A stretch of DNA of 22,265 nucleotides from CAYLPU01 sp964385635 (GTDB lineage: Bacteria; Chloroflexota; Anaerolineae; B4-G1): NCBI GenBank assembly GCA_964385635.1, contig CAYLPU010000085.1:1-22265 (forward strand), in the 5' to 3' direction. Shown in pieces: positions 8,377-15,594 of this stretch. The translations under genes and the position numbers were made by a program. Within the stretch, counting starts at the first letter, position 1. Each line of letters starts with the position of its first letter. The notes beneath the pieces were generated by a model. It did not search any database. It was given only the letters and a program-made list of their open reading frames with translations, and was not told the DNA's origin.

Positions 8377-9490
8377 TGTCCGCCTCCGTTCGTGTGGCCT
8401 GCTCGGCCGCCACCATCAGCTCCCACAATGGCACGCCGGCTTCCTTGAATAGTGGATCGAACGATTCCCAACAAGTGACGCATTCGACCGCCATACCTTC
8501 CGCGCCCTTCTCCCCTACCACTTTTAGCTTCTCCTCGTGCAACCGGTGGTTCAATTCGTGGTTGGCGTGGATGTTGTAGTAGCCGCAGCAGACGCAATCC
8601 TGGGGTGTATCGGCGATCTCGATCACGTCCGCCATACGCGAGAGGAGATCGCGGACAGGTTGTGGCTTGCCCGCCTTTTTGGTGACGTGGCACGAGTCGT
8701 GCACGGCGATGGGGTAGTCAAATTTGCGCCAGGCGAGTTCGTCGGCGTGTCGCAGTAGCCACTCCGGGGTCGTCAACGGGGTCCAGGTGGCGCCGGTCTT
8801 TTTCTTCAGCCGCAGCAACGCCGCGTAACACTCGGCGCAGCCGCTGACGATCACCTCGGGCTGGGCCTGGTCAATCAGTTTACCCAGGTGGAGGAGCATC
8901 TGCTGACCGTAACCCATCCGCCCGGTGAGATACTGGGGCCAGCCGCAACAGGAGCGCACGCCGCCCAGCACCTCGTAGTCGAGATCCAACCGGTCGGCCA
9001 GCTTTAGCGTGGCAGCCGGGGAGCCGGAGGGTGAGGCGATGTAGCAGCCAAAATAGAACAGAAGGGGTTTTTGATCCAGGTTCCTCTTGTCCACGTATTT
9101 CCCCAATGGACCCAGATTGAGACGCATCCCCACATCAAGTAACGAGATCAGCCAAGAGCGATCGCGCCGTCCTTTGATAGCATAGTACTTTTGCCACGAC
9201 TTGGGGAGGCTGGGCAGCAGCGACTTGAGGTAGAGCATCATATGGTCGCGGTGAACGCCAGCCGGGCAAGCCAGGGTACAATCGCCGCACTGGACGCACT
9301 CGGTTACAAAGGTCTGCGCCCGTTCCGTCCACACGCCCGAGACCAGCACCGAGTCCAATTCGTTCTGGTTGACGCGCAGCCGGTTGACCGGGCAGGCCTT
9401 CATACAATCGTTGGCTCCGATGCAATTGTCCAGACCGAAATCGGCGAGCCTTCTCAGGCTATCTTCAAACTCTCGACCTTCCCACTTCAT
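8369..9490 (-). CDS. HdrB/GlpC-like Fe-S protein with two CCG domains
   Basis: A 373-residue soluble Fe-S protein. The N-terminal part has two ferredoxin-like cysteine clusters, CIGANDCMKACP (23-34) and CVQCGDCTLACP (65-76). The first has five residues rather than two between its first two cysteines. The C-terminal half carries two cysteine-rich CCG units (RSCCGW; CVCCGYYN), each with further cysteines (SGCAEC, DSCH). CCG domains bind the substrate-side cluster in heterodisulfide reductase HdrB and related quinone-linked dehydrogenases such as GlpC and LldE. ATG 9488-9490 overlaps the stop of the upstream VTT gene (ATGA). Coupling to the next FAD gene suggests a two-subunit NAD(P)H oxidoreductase; the substrate (disulfide, quinone or other) is unknown. 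Confidence 0.87.
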   Translation of the reverse strand: MKWEGREFEDSLRRLADFGLDNCIGANDCMKACPVNRLRVNQNELDSVLVSGVWTERAQTFVTECVQCGDCTLACPAGVHRDHMMLYLKSLLPSLPKSWQKYYAIKGRRDRSWLISLLDVGMRLNLGPLGKYVDKRNLDQKPLLFYFGCYIASPSGSPAATLKLADRLDLDYEVLGGVRSCCGWPQYLTGRMGYGQQMLLHLGKLIDQAQPEVIVSGCAECYAALLRLKKKTGATWTPLTTPEWLLRHADELAWRKFDYPIAVHDSCHVTKKAGKPQPVRDLLSRMADVIEIADTPQDCVCCGYYNIHANHELNHRLHEEKLKVVGEKGAEGMAVECVTCWESFDPLFKEAGVPLWELMVAAEQATRTEADND

Positions 9491-10272
9491 AGTATGAACT
9501 CATTCGCGACTTTTCCCAGCGGTCTGCCACAGGCGGAACAGTGGGTCGAACCGGCGGGGTTAGCAAGCTCGCAGTAGATACACGTGACGATCTCCTCTTC
9601 CATCTTTTTGCCCCGGCGGTTGCGGATGGCAATGGCGACAACCGGAATGAGGGCGGTCACGATCTTGAGGGCCACTGCCGCAAAGAACTGCCAAGATGTG
9701 GGATCGGTGGCAGCGGCCCCTAAAAAAACCAGTGAGAATGAGCCGGGGATGATGCCGAGCATTGTCCCGGCGATAAAGGTCAGCGGGGAGACTTTGGTCA
9801 GTCCGGCGACGTAATTCTGCACCTCCCAGGGCAGCACGGGGATCAAGCGCATCAGCATGACAAAGACAAAGCCCTTACCGCCCTCCGATTGCTGGTAGAT
9901 TGCTTCCAACTTTTTGCCCTCTAGCTTGCTTGCGACCCAATCACGGCCCAACCGGCGGGCCATATAAAAGGGAACAAAGGCCGAGGCCGTGGCAATGACA
10001 AGCACGAGAAGTGTACCCCAAGCGACGCCAAAGAGCAACCCACCCACCGCTGAAAGCACCGGCGCGAGGAACGGAATCGGCGCGCTGATGATGTAGAGGG
10101 CAGCGTAGGCGAGCGGCGCCCACGGCCCGAACCCGCCGATGAACGCCTCCAGGTTCTCGCGATTGAACTCGTCATACATAGAGAAATAATACCACGCCGT
10201 CACCGCAAAGACACCAAAAATGACGACGGCGAGCAGTATGTTGATCCATTGTTGTCTCGATTCGTTTTTCAA
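9487..10272 (-). CDS. VTT/TVP38-TMEM64 family membrane protein with C-terminal zinc ribbon
   Basis: A 261-residue integral membrane protein of the TVP38/TMEM64 (VTT, formerly SNARE-associated/DedA-like) family. There is an N-terminal helix, then the re-entrant-type core APLAYAALYIISAPIPFLAP, GGLLFG and the conserved MLMRLIPVLPWEVQNYVAG. Unlike its neighbour it ends in a zinc ribbon, C-x2-C-x10-C-x2-C (Cys 231, 234, 245, 248), after the last helix. No ATG fits; I chose TTG at 10270-10272, which overlaps the previous stop (TTGA) and follows AAAGGAG. Proposed roles for the family are lipid scrambling or transport. The zinc ribbon is an unusual addition of unknown role. Confidence 0.88.
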   Translation of the reverse strand: MKNESRQQWINILLAVVIFGVFAVTAWYYFSMYDEFNRENLEAFIGGFGPWAPLAYAALYIISAPIPFLAPVLSAVGGLLFGVAWGTLLVLVIATASAFVPFYMARRLGRDWVASKLEGKKLEAIYQQSEGGKGFVFVMLMRLIPVLPWEVQNYVAGLTKVSPLTFIAGTMLGIIPGSFSLVFLGAAATDPTSWQFFAAVALKIVTALIPVVAIAIRNRRGKKMEEEIVTCIYCELANPAGSTHCSACGRPLGKVANEFIL

Positions 10273-10946
10273 GTTACTCCTTTCTTCTGACGATTGCGGA
10301 AGTAGATGACTATGACCGGTACGAGTACCATCACAACGTTTAGCCCCAGGGCGACCAGGAACTGCCAGGAAGTAAAGTCCAGCACGGCGGAGCCGATAAA
10401 GGCGTGAGCAAAAGTGCCGGGGATGACGCCCCGCCCGGTGGCGAGTAGAAACGTCAAGGGTGAGATCTCGGTCAGCCCGGCGGCATAGTTTTGCACCTCC
10501 CAGGGGAGGATCGGAATCAGGCGCATCAGCAGGATGAACATAACCCCCTTGCTCCCGCCGGATTGCTGATAGACCTCGTCCAGTTTCCTGCCTCGCAATT
10601 TGGACTCGACCCACTCGCGGCCCAAGCGCCGGGCCAGAGTGAACGGGACGAGCGCCGACACGGTTGCGATGACGATCGTGTACAGCGTGCCCAGGCCCGC
10701 TCCAAACAACAGCCCTCCCACAGTCCCGAGCACCGGGGCCAGGAACGGGATCGGTGAACTGATGATATAAATCGCCGCATAGGCCAACGGGGCCCAAACA
10801 CCGAAACGGCTGATGAACGTCCGCAGGTTCTCACGACTGAACTCATCGTATTGTGAGAAGTAGCTCGACGCCGTAGCCGCAAACGTCCCCAAGATGACGA
10901 CTACGAGGCTAGCATTGGTCCAATGCCGCTTGGATCGATCTTGCAT
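10269..10946 (-). CDS. VTT/TVP38-TMEM64 family membrane protein
   Basis: A 225-residue paralog of the next gene. Both share the same helical layout and near-identical blocks (APLAYAA.YIIS.PIPFLAPV, GGLLFG, RLIP.LPWEVQNY.AGLT), so they come from a tandem duplication. This copy has no zinc ribbon and ends in a basic RNRQKKG tail. A GTG at 10950-10952 is in frame, but I prefer the ATG at 10944-10946 because GAGG lies 5 nt before it. It follows the TIGR04282-type glycosyltransferase by about 24 nt. Membrane location is clear; the function is only known by family (lipid or small-molecule handling). Confidence 0.88.
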   Translation of the reverse strand: MQDRSKRHWTNASLVVVILGTFAATASSYFSQYDEFSRENLRTFISRFGVWAPLAYAAIYIISSPIPFLAPVLGTVGGLLFGAGLGTLYTIVIATVSALVPFTLARRLGREWVESKLRGRKLDEVYQQSGGSKGVMFILLMRLIPILPWEVQNYAAGLTEISPLTFLLATGRGVIPGTFAHAFIGSAVLDFTSWQFLVALGLNVVMVLVPVIVIYFRNRQKKGVT

Positions 10947-10970
10947 TGTCACCTCTTTCCGTTTTTTTTC

Positions 10971-11603
10971 TTAATCCGTTCTAGTGCTCTGCCAACGCTC
11001 CAAATCCTCGACAGTATCCACATCGAACAGATCGGGGAGGCGCTCTACGGCAAGTCCCTGCACATTCACCAGCGCTTCGGTCTGCGCCAACACCAGCTCC
11101 GTGCTCCAGGCAATTCCCTCGAACAGGGGAGCGCCCGGCGCGCGCATGCCGATCAGATAGTAGCCGCCGTCGCCGGCCGGACCGATGACCAGCGGCGCAG
11201 TCGCCAGCGCGTCGAAGGCGGCCTGCACGATGTGGCGGTCCAAGCCGGGGATGTCGCTCCCTGTCAGGACGACGGTCGTCGCCCCTGCCGCGAACGCCTC
11301 CTCAAATGAGTTTGCCATTCGCTGCCCCAGGTCACCCTCGATTTGGGGTCGCACTTGCAGTTCGGGAAACGCGGTGGCGAAGAAGGACACGTCGGCCGGG
11401 GCGGCCACGGACAGTTCGATACGTGTGTCCACCCAGCCAGCGTGCAACAGGTCGAGCAGGTATTCATAGAGCAGCCGGGCGTAGACCCCCGCCGCCTCCT
11501 CTTCCCCGATGACAGCGCCGAGGCGCGTCTTGGCGTACCCCGCCAGCGGGCGCTTTGCATATACGATGAGGTGACGGCTCAAATTCTTACCCCCTTCCGT
11601 CAT
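10971..11603 (-). CDS. TIGR04282-family glycosyltransferase
   Basis: A 210-residue GT-A-fold protein of the family named for arsenosugar-biosynthesis glycosyltransferases (TIGR04282, related to cofC-like nucleotidyltransferases). Signatures are LIVYAKRPLAGYAKTRLG at the N-terminus, VVLTGSDIPGLD in the middle (the acidic metal site) and VIGPAGDGGYYLIGM. ATG 11601-11603 overlaps the previous gene by 17 nt. A TTG at 11580-11582 preceded by AAGGGGGT is a real alternative and would give the family's usual short N-terminus (SRHLIVYAKRP). The pair with TIGR04283 is a common arrangement. There is no arsenic methylation or ArsS gene here, so the sugar substrate is not known. Confidence 0.85.
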   Translation of the reverse strand: MTEGGKNLSRHLIVYAKRPLAGYAKTRLGAVIGEEEAAGVYARLLYEYLLDLLHAGWVDTRIELSVAAPADVSFFATAFPELQVRPQIEGDLGQRMANSFEEAFAAGATTVVLTGSDIPGLDRHIVQAAFDALATAPLVIGPAGDGGYYLIGMRAPGAPLFEGIAWSTELVLAQTEALVNVQGLAVERLPDLFDVDTVEDLERWQSTRTD

Positions 11604-12270
11604 ATTCCCGCGCGAGTCGTTCCGGCGCTGTTCCCAAGTAGAGGTAGCGGATCATGCGCCAGGTATTCGCCAGCCACTGACGGAGCGGTCCGCGTTCCAG
11701 AAAGCGACGGCTGGAGGTAATCACCCGCAAGGGAACGCGCACCAGGCGTCCCACGCGATGCAGTGCCCGTGCCATCTCCACGTCCTCCATCAACGGAATC
11801 TCGCGGAATCCTCTCACCTGCTCGAAGGTGACGCGGCGCATGAACTGCACCTGATCGCCGTACATGATTCTCCAGTCGGCAGGAAAGGTCAAGCTGTTAC
11901 GGATGCGCAAAATGCCCCGCGCGGGCAAGATCAGCGTTTGGAAGGTGCCGCCGCTCACGCCGGGCCGGTTCAGCGGTTCAATCACCGCTTCGCGCCAGCC
12001 GGCGGGCAGTTGGGAATCGGCGTGGCAAAAGAGCAATATCTCGCCCTGGGCGGCGGCCGCGCCTCGGTTCATCTGCACCGCCTGTCCACGCAGCGCGCGA
12101 ATGAGAGTCACGTCGGGTGGAACCAGGCCGGGCGTGCCATCGCTGCTGCCGCCATCTACGACGATGATCTCGATCTCGTCGGGCGCATAGCCCCGCCGGG
12201 CGGCGGAGATGGCCTGGTGGATGCTCTCCGCCTCGTTCAGAGCCGGTATGATCACGGATATGAGCGTCAC
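11587..12270 (-). CDS. TIGR04283-family glycosyltransferase (GT2)
   Basis: A 227-residue family 2 glycosyltransferase. It opens with ISVIIPALNEAESI, then VVDGGSSDGT (UDP/sugar pocket), LLFCHADSQLP (DxD-like HAD metal site), and the acceptor-side MEDVEMARALHR, with a basic C-terminus. The start is GTG at 12268-12270: GGAGG lies 4 nt upstream and the GTGA overlaps the nucleoside hydrolase stop. Its stop lies inside the next glycosyltransferase gene (17-nt overlap), indicating translational coupling. The short length without membrane helices matches TIGR04283. Acceptor unknown. Confidence 0.88.
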   Translation of the reverse strand: MTLISVIIPALNEAESIHQAISAARRGYAPDEIEIIVVDGGSSDGTPGLVPPDVTLIRALRGQAVQMNRGAAAAQGEILLFCHADSQLPAGWREAVIEPLNRPGVSGGTFQTLILPARGILRIRNSLTFPADWRIMYGDQVQFMRRVTFEQVRGFREIPLMEDVEMARALHRVGRLVRVPLRVITSSRRFLERGPLRQWLANTWRMIRYLYLGTAPERLAREYDGRG

Positions 12271-13130
12271 TTGTCCTCCCACAGCACACGCTGCCAGGCG
12301 GCAAAGAGGAGCGCCTCGAATCGCTCCAGTTCCAGGATGCGGGTTGGCATGTTGATGAGCGCCCCCTCCCCCTCGTCTCCGATGACGAGCGTGCCCGTCT
12401 CCAGGTCGGCCACAGACGAACGCACCACCACCGGATTCTCGTCGAACAGCTCTTGGTGCGAGAGGTAGACCGCCGGCAGCAGGTCCCACAGGTAGAACAC
12501 GGAAATGCCGCAATAGATGCCAAACGTCAGCAGCCAGTTGCGGACGATGCGGCGCATCTCCCGCCCCCAGAATCTCGCCCGCCTCAGATCGCGCCAGCCG
12601 AAGGATGCTTGCAGGCACACGTGCGCGTTCATCAGCGTGACCGGGCACCCGGCGTGAAGCACCCTGTATGTGGCCTCCGGGTCGGCCGAGAGGTTCAGTT
12701 CGGGCAGGTTCCGCCAGCCAATGCGCAAGGGGCGCAAATACCCCCCCATACAGACGACCTGCTTGAGGTGAACGAAGAAGGCCGGGTCCATTTCGGCGGC
12801 GGCGCGCAGGTTGCCCAACGGGCCGGTTGCCAGCAGCGTGATTTCGCCGGGATGGGCGGCGGCGGTATCGGCCAGAAAGCGGGCCGCCTCGGTGGGCGGT
12901 TGGCCGCGCTCCCTCTCACCCCTGAACAGCGGGATGTTGCCGTATTCCAGGTCGTCGAGCAGCCGCTCCGTCTGCGAATAGACCTCCTCAATGTCGCCGT
13001 TGCCAAAGGTGGTGGTGACGCCCAGCAGTTCCACGTCGGGCTGGCCGAGGAGGTAGAGCAACGTCAGGCCATCGTCTATCTCCTTCATCGGCAACCCCAT
13101 CGTGTTGTCGCAGTCGTAGATAACTCGCAT
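12267..13130 (-). CDS. Inosine/uridine-preferring nucleoside hydrolase family protein
   Basis: A 287-residue protein of the IUNH superfamily, which hydrolyses the N-glycosidic bond of ribonucleosides. The calcium/substrate motif is present near the N-terminus as DCDNTMG followed by EIDDGLTLLYLL (the usual DxDxxxDD, here with an insertion). TTTFGNGDIEEV, ATGPLGNL, VCMGGYL and NLSADPEAT, the usual second acidic/Asn cluster, also match. The C-terminal DGEGALIN-like segment (EGEGALINM) is consistent with the fold. ATG at 13128-13130 follows the kinase gene by 8 nt. The base preference cannot be read from sequence, and the neighbour context (kinase plus two glycosyltransferases) may point to a sugar-nucleoside pathway. 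Confidence 0.87.
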   Translation of the reverse strand: MRVIYDCDNTMGLPMKEIDDGLTLLYLLGQPDVELLGVTTTFGNGDIEEVYSQTERLLDDLEYGNIPLFRGERERGQPPTEAARFLADTAAAHPGEITLLATGPLGNLRAAAEMDPAFFVHLKQVVCMGGYLRPLRIGWRNLPELNLSADPEATYRVLHAGCPVTLMNAHVCLQASFGWRDLRRARFWGREMRRIVRNWLLTFGIYCGISVFYLWDLLPAVYLSHQELFDENPVVVRSSVADLETGTLVIGDEGEGALINMPTRILELERFEALLFAAWQRVLWEDK

Positions 13131-13138
13131 AATGCCTG

Positions 13139-14176
13139 CTACTCCCGCAGATAGGGATCAAAGAGACTGCGCACAAAGTCCAGGTGTAGATATGCGCTCA
13201 CCTTGTGGAACGTGTCTTCGTTCCGCAGCGCGTGTTCCCCTGTCTGGTAGGCTACCCAGGCCATCGCCGACCAGGAGATGCCGCGCAAGCAGTTGAACGG
13301 GTCGCGCAAGCGCACCCGCTCCGCGATGGTGTCGCGCAGGTGGGCGTCGGTGATGGCAGCGCGATAACCGTTCAGGAAAGATCGCTTGTTCTCGTCCGTC
13401 ATGCGGTAGTCGCTCTTCCACAACGTCGTCGTCGGCACGCGGAAGTGAGAGAGATCCTGCGAGGGGTCACCCCAGAGCGGCTTTTCCCAGTCCACCAGGT
13501 GGATTGTCCCTTGCTCCCGGTTGACGATAAAGTTGCCAGAGTTGACCTCGGTGTTGATGATGCAGTGGTACGGGTCGGCGAGAAAGTACGCCTCGCGGTG
13601 ACGTGCACCGGCGGCCCAATCCAGCACCTCCCGCAGGTAATCGCGCAGGGCCGGTTCGGCCAGGTCCGACTCCAGATAGACCGGCAGCAGGCGCGAGCAC
13701 TCCTCGTAAGTCATACTCAGCGGGCGCTCCTCGCGGATGAGATGATTCTCCTCCGGGGCCACCGGCAGGGAGTGAACGCGGGCGAACAGCCGGGCCGCCG
13801 CTTCTAAATCGCGCCGGTAGTCCAGCGGCTCACCGGGCAGGTACTCCATCAGCAGCACGCCATAATTCCGCTCGCGGCCAGCGATTCCTCGCGCGTCGTC
13901 CACGTAAAATGGTCGCGGCGTGACGCCGGTCGGCTCCAACAGTTTGAGGGCGTGGTACTCGTAGAGGATCTGGTCATCGCGCCCGATCTGCGTGCCGACG
14001 TTGACCCGCAAGACCCAGGCCCTGCCACTCTGGCGCACCAGGTAGTTCATATTGTACTCCCCCTGAGCCAGCTGTGTAACGCTGAACGTCTCGCCCGGTC
14101 GCCAGCCGGGGACGCCTCCCAGGTCGGCGCGGGTCAGGTAATCTTGAGCACTGGGCAGCAAATCTCGTAGATTCAC
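13139..14176 (-). CDS. Aminoglycoside-phosphotransferase (APH/choline kinase)-fold protein
   Basis: A 345-residue protein kinase-like small-molecule phosphotransferase. The nucleotide lobe has AQGEYNMNYLVR and WVLRVN (the ATP-binding Lys appears to be Arg). The catalytic loop, normally HGDxxxxN, reads NTEVNSGN, and the metal-binding motif is HLVDWEKP followed by GDPSQDLSHF. The DWE/DPSQDL segment is typical of APH and Fructosamine/choline kinase relatives. The start is GTG at 14174-14176, overlapping the msrA stop (GTGA). The loss of the catalytic His and Asp (Asp to Glu) suggests a divergent substrate, altered chemistry or a binding role. It is not evidence of antibiotic resistance. Confidence 0.82.
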   Translation of the reverse strand: MNLRDLLPSAQDYLTRADLGGVPGWRPGETFSVTQLAQGEYNMNYLVRQSGRAWVLRVNVGTQIGRDDQILYEYHALKLLEPTGVTPRPFYVDDARGIAGRERNYGVLLMEYLPGEPLDYRRDLEAAARLFARVHSLPVAPEENHLIREERPLSMTYEECSRLLPVYLESDLAEPALRDYLREVLDWAAGARHREAYFLADPYHCIINTEVNSGNFIVNREQGTIHLVDWEKPLWGDPSQDLSHFRVPTTTLWKSDYRMTDENKRSFLNGYRAAITDAHLRDTIAERVRLRDPFNCLRGISWSAMAWVAYQTGEHALRNEDTFHKVSAYLHLDFVRSLFDPYLRE

Positions 14177-14961
14177 TGCTCGTGCCGACTGACCATATCC
14201 AGCAGTCTCTGTCTCGCCGCCGGGGAAAGATCCAGGCCGTCAATCTCGGCCTGCAGGTCGGCGAGCGTGCCGTAGCCGCCGAGATACCCGTTCACGCGTG
14301 CCGCAGCCGTCGAGTTCACGAAATCGCTATTGTCGGGGTATATGGCCTTGAACTCGCTCATAAACTCGGACGATTGTTGCAGCCGGTACTTTTGGTGATA
14401 GTCCTCGGCCTGGTAGAACTCGGTGGCCGGGACGATCTCGGTATAGAGCCGGCAGCCGCACCGGGCCTCTTGGCGTTCCTTCGACTCTTGGGCCAGCCTT
14501 CTCTGCTCCTCGTTGTGGTAAAAGATGATAGAGGCGTATTGCCGTGACGCGGCCGGTCTCGTTGGATCGTGCCCGGCCCAGAAAACGTCCAGCAGTTCCT
14601 GATACGAAACTTGGGTCGGATCGTATTCGATCTGAACCGTCTCGGTGTGATCGCCTAGATGATAATAGGTGGGATTCTCGGTCGTGCCGCCGGCGTACCC
14701 GACACGGGTCCGAACCACGCCGGGGATGCTCCCGAACCGGGAGTCTGGCCCCCAGAATCAGCCCAAGGCGAAGGCGGCGGTCTCGGTGCGAACCGGCGCG
14801 GCACCGTCTAGCGCCTGTATTGCGGACGGGGAAACCGTGTTGCTTTCCGTCATATCCGGTATCTCCTTTTGTTTCCAAGTCGAGCCAAGAAAAACCGCCA
14901 CCAACCCCACGAGGCTCGCGGCAATTATCACCACAATTGACCTCTTGGTCAAGGTTGCCAT
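14173..14961 (-). CDS. msrA: Selenocysteine-containing, membrane-anchored peptide methionine sulfoxide reductase A
   Basis: MsrA reduces methionine-S-sulfoxide. A normal reading ends at TGA 14758-14760 after 67 residues, but the same frame continues as U-FWGPDSRFGSIPGVV and then TRVGYAGG, which is the MsrA fold with Sec68 at the catalytic Cys of GCFWG. The downstream part has GDHTETVQIEYDP, YASIIFYH and the active-site YHQKY (188-192). Total 262 residues. Residues 8-26 are a hydrophobic anchor after K6-R7, so the catalytic domain should face outward. Usual C-terminal resolving Cys residues are absent; a CGC at 168-170 may serve instead. ATG has GGAG upstream and lies 3 nt after msrB. I infer co-translational Sec insertion; a plain pseudogene is much less likely because both flanks are conserved. 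Confidence 0.9.
14722..14753 (-). promoter_or_regulatory. SECIS-like hairpin after the msrA UGA
   Basis: Fourteen bases after the UGA the transcript can form CTCCC-GGTTC-GGGAG (14743-14729), a 5-bp stem with the loop starting GGU, about 20 nt from the UGA. An outer GGGG/CCCC helix (14753-14750 with 14725-14722) can extend it, with internal loops. Bacterial SECIS elements lie directly downstream of UGA within the coding region and have a G near the start of the apical loop. This fits, but folding has not been computed. Confidence 0.65.
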
Positions 14962-14964
14962 TGG

Positions 14965-15594
14965 TCAATCTCCATCGAAAAGTTCCAGGTACTCACCGTA
15001 CCCATCCTCTGCCAGGTTCTCCTTGGGGACGAAGCGCAGGGCGGCGGAGTTGATGCAATAGCGCAAGCCGGTGGGCGGTGGCCCGTCGTTGAAGACATGC
15101 CCCAGGTGAGAGTCCCCGTGCAGGCTTCTCACCTCTATTCTGACCAAGCCCAGCGATCTGTCTTCTATCTCTACAATGTTGCCCGGCTCCAGCGGCCTGG
15201 TGAAGCTGGGCCAGCCGGTGCCGGAGTCGAATTTGTCCAGCGGGCTAAAGATAGGCTCTCCCGAGACCACATCGACGTAGATGCCTTCCCGGTGGTTGCC
15301 CCAGTATTCATTCTGAAACGGGCGCTCTGTCCCATTCTCCTGGGTGACACTGTACTGCAAGGGTGTGAGCCTTGTCCTCAATTCGCTTGGGGGTGGCTTT
15401 TGAAAGTCCATCCAGGGCCTGTGCTCCCATTCAGAGAGGGGAATGGAGTCATCACGGTCTGTCCCTTCATATTCCGAGTCCATCGTACTGCTCCCCGGCG
15501 CAGGCTTGAAAGTCCACGCCAATGCGATACCAATCAGAGTGAGGAGAACGAGTCCTCCGCCAATCATTACTGTGCTATTCTTGCCCATACTCAT
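14965..15594 (-). CDS. msrB: Membrane-anchored peptide methionine sulfoxide reductase B
   Basis: MsrB reduces methionine-R-sulfoxide, completing repair of both epimers together with msrA. This 209-residue protein has an N-terminal hydrophobic segment (about 10-27) after Lys5, then a linker and the MsrB domain: YWGNHREGIYVDVVSGEP, FDSGTGWPSF (122-131) and HVFNDGPPPTGLRYC with catalytic Cys180 followed by INSAALRFVP. It lacks the two CxxC zinc motifs (DVVSGEP replaces the usual C-G pair), so it is the zinc-free type. The start ATG at 15592-15594 overlaps pgl by 20 nt; a second ATG at 15586-15588 is possible with AGG 9 nt upstream. It has Cys, not Sec. Confidence 0.9.
   Translation of the reverse strand: MSMGKNSTVMIGGGLVLLTLIGIALAWTFKPAPGSSTMDSEYEGTDRDDSIPLSEWEHRPWMDFQKPPPSELRTRLTPLQYSVTQENGTERPFQNEYWGNHREGIYVDVVSGEPIFSPLDKFDSGTGWPSFTRPLEPGNIVEIEDRSLGLVRIEVRSLHGDSHLGHVFNDGPPPTGLRYCINSAALRFVPKENLAEDGYGEYLELFDGD

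Noticed and set aside
7264..8448. Plus-strand 394-codon frame over the FAD oxidoreductase
   Set aside because: It is the shadow of a clear flavoprotein gene on the minus strand; its sequence has no recognisable fold and it is rich in Pro/Arg/His as expected for GC-rich antisense frames.
13139..14176. Aminoglycoside resistance gene
   Set aside because: Only the broad APH fold is supported; the catalytic loop is changed and the context is sugar/nucleoside metabolism.
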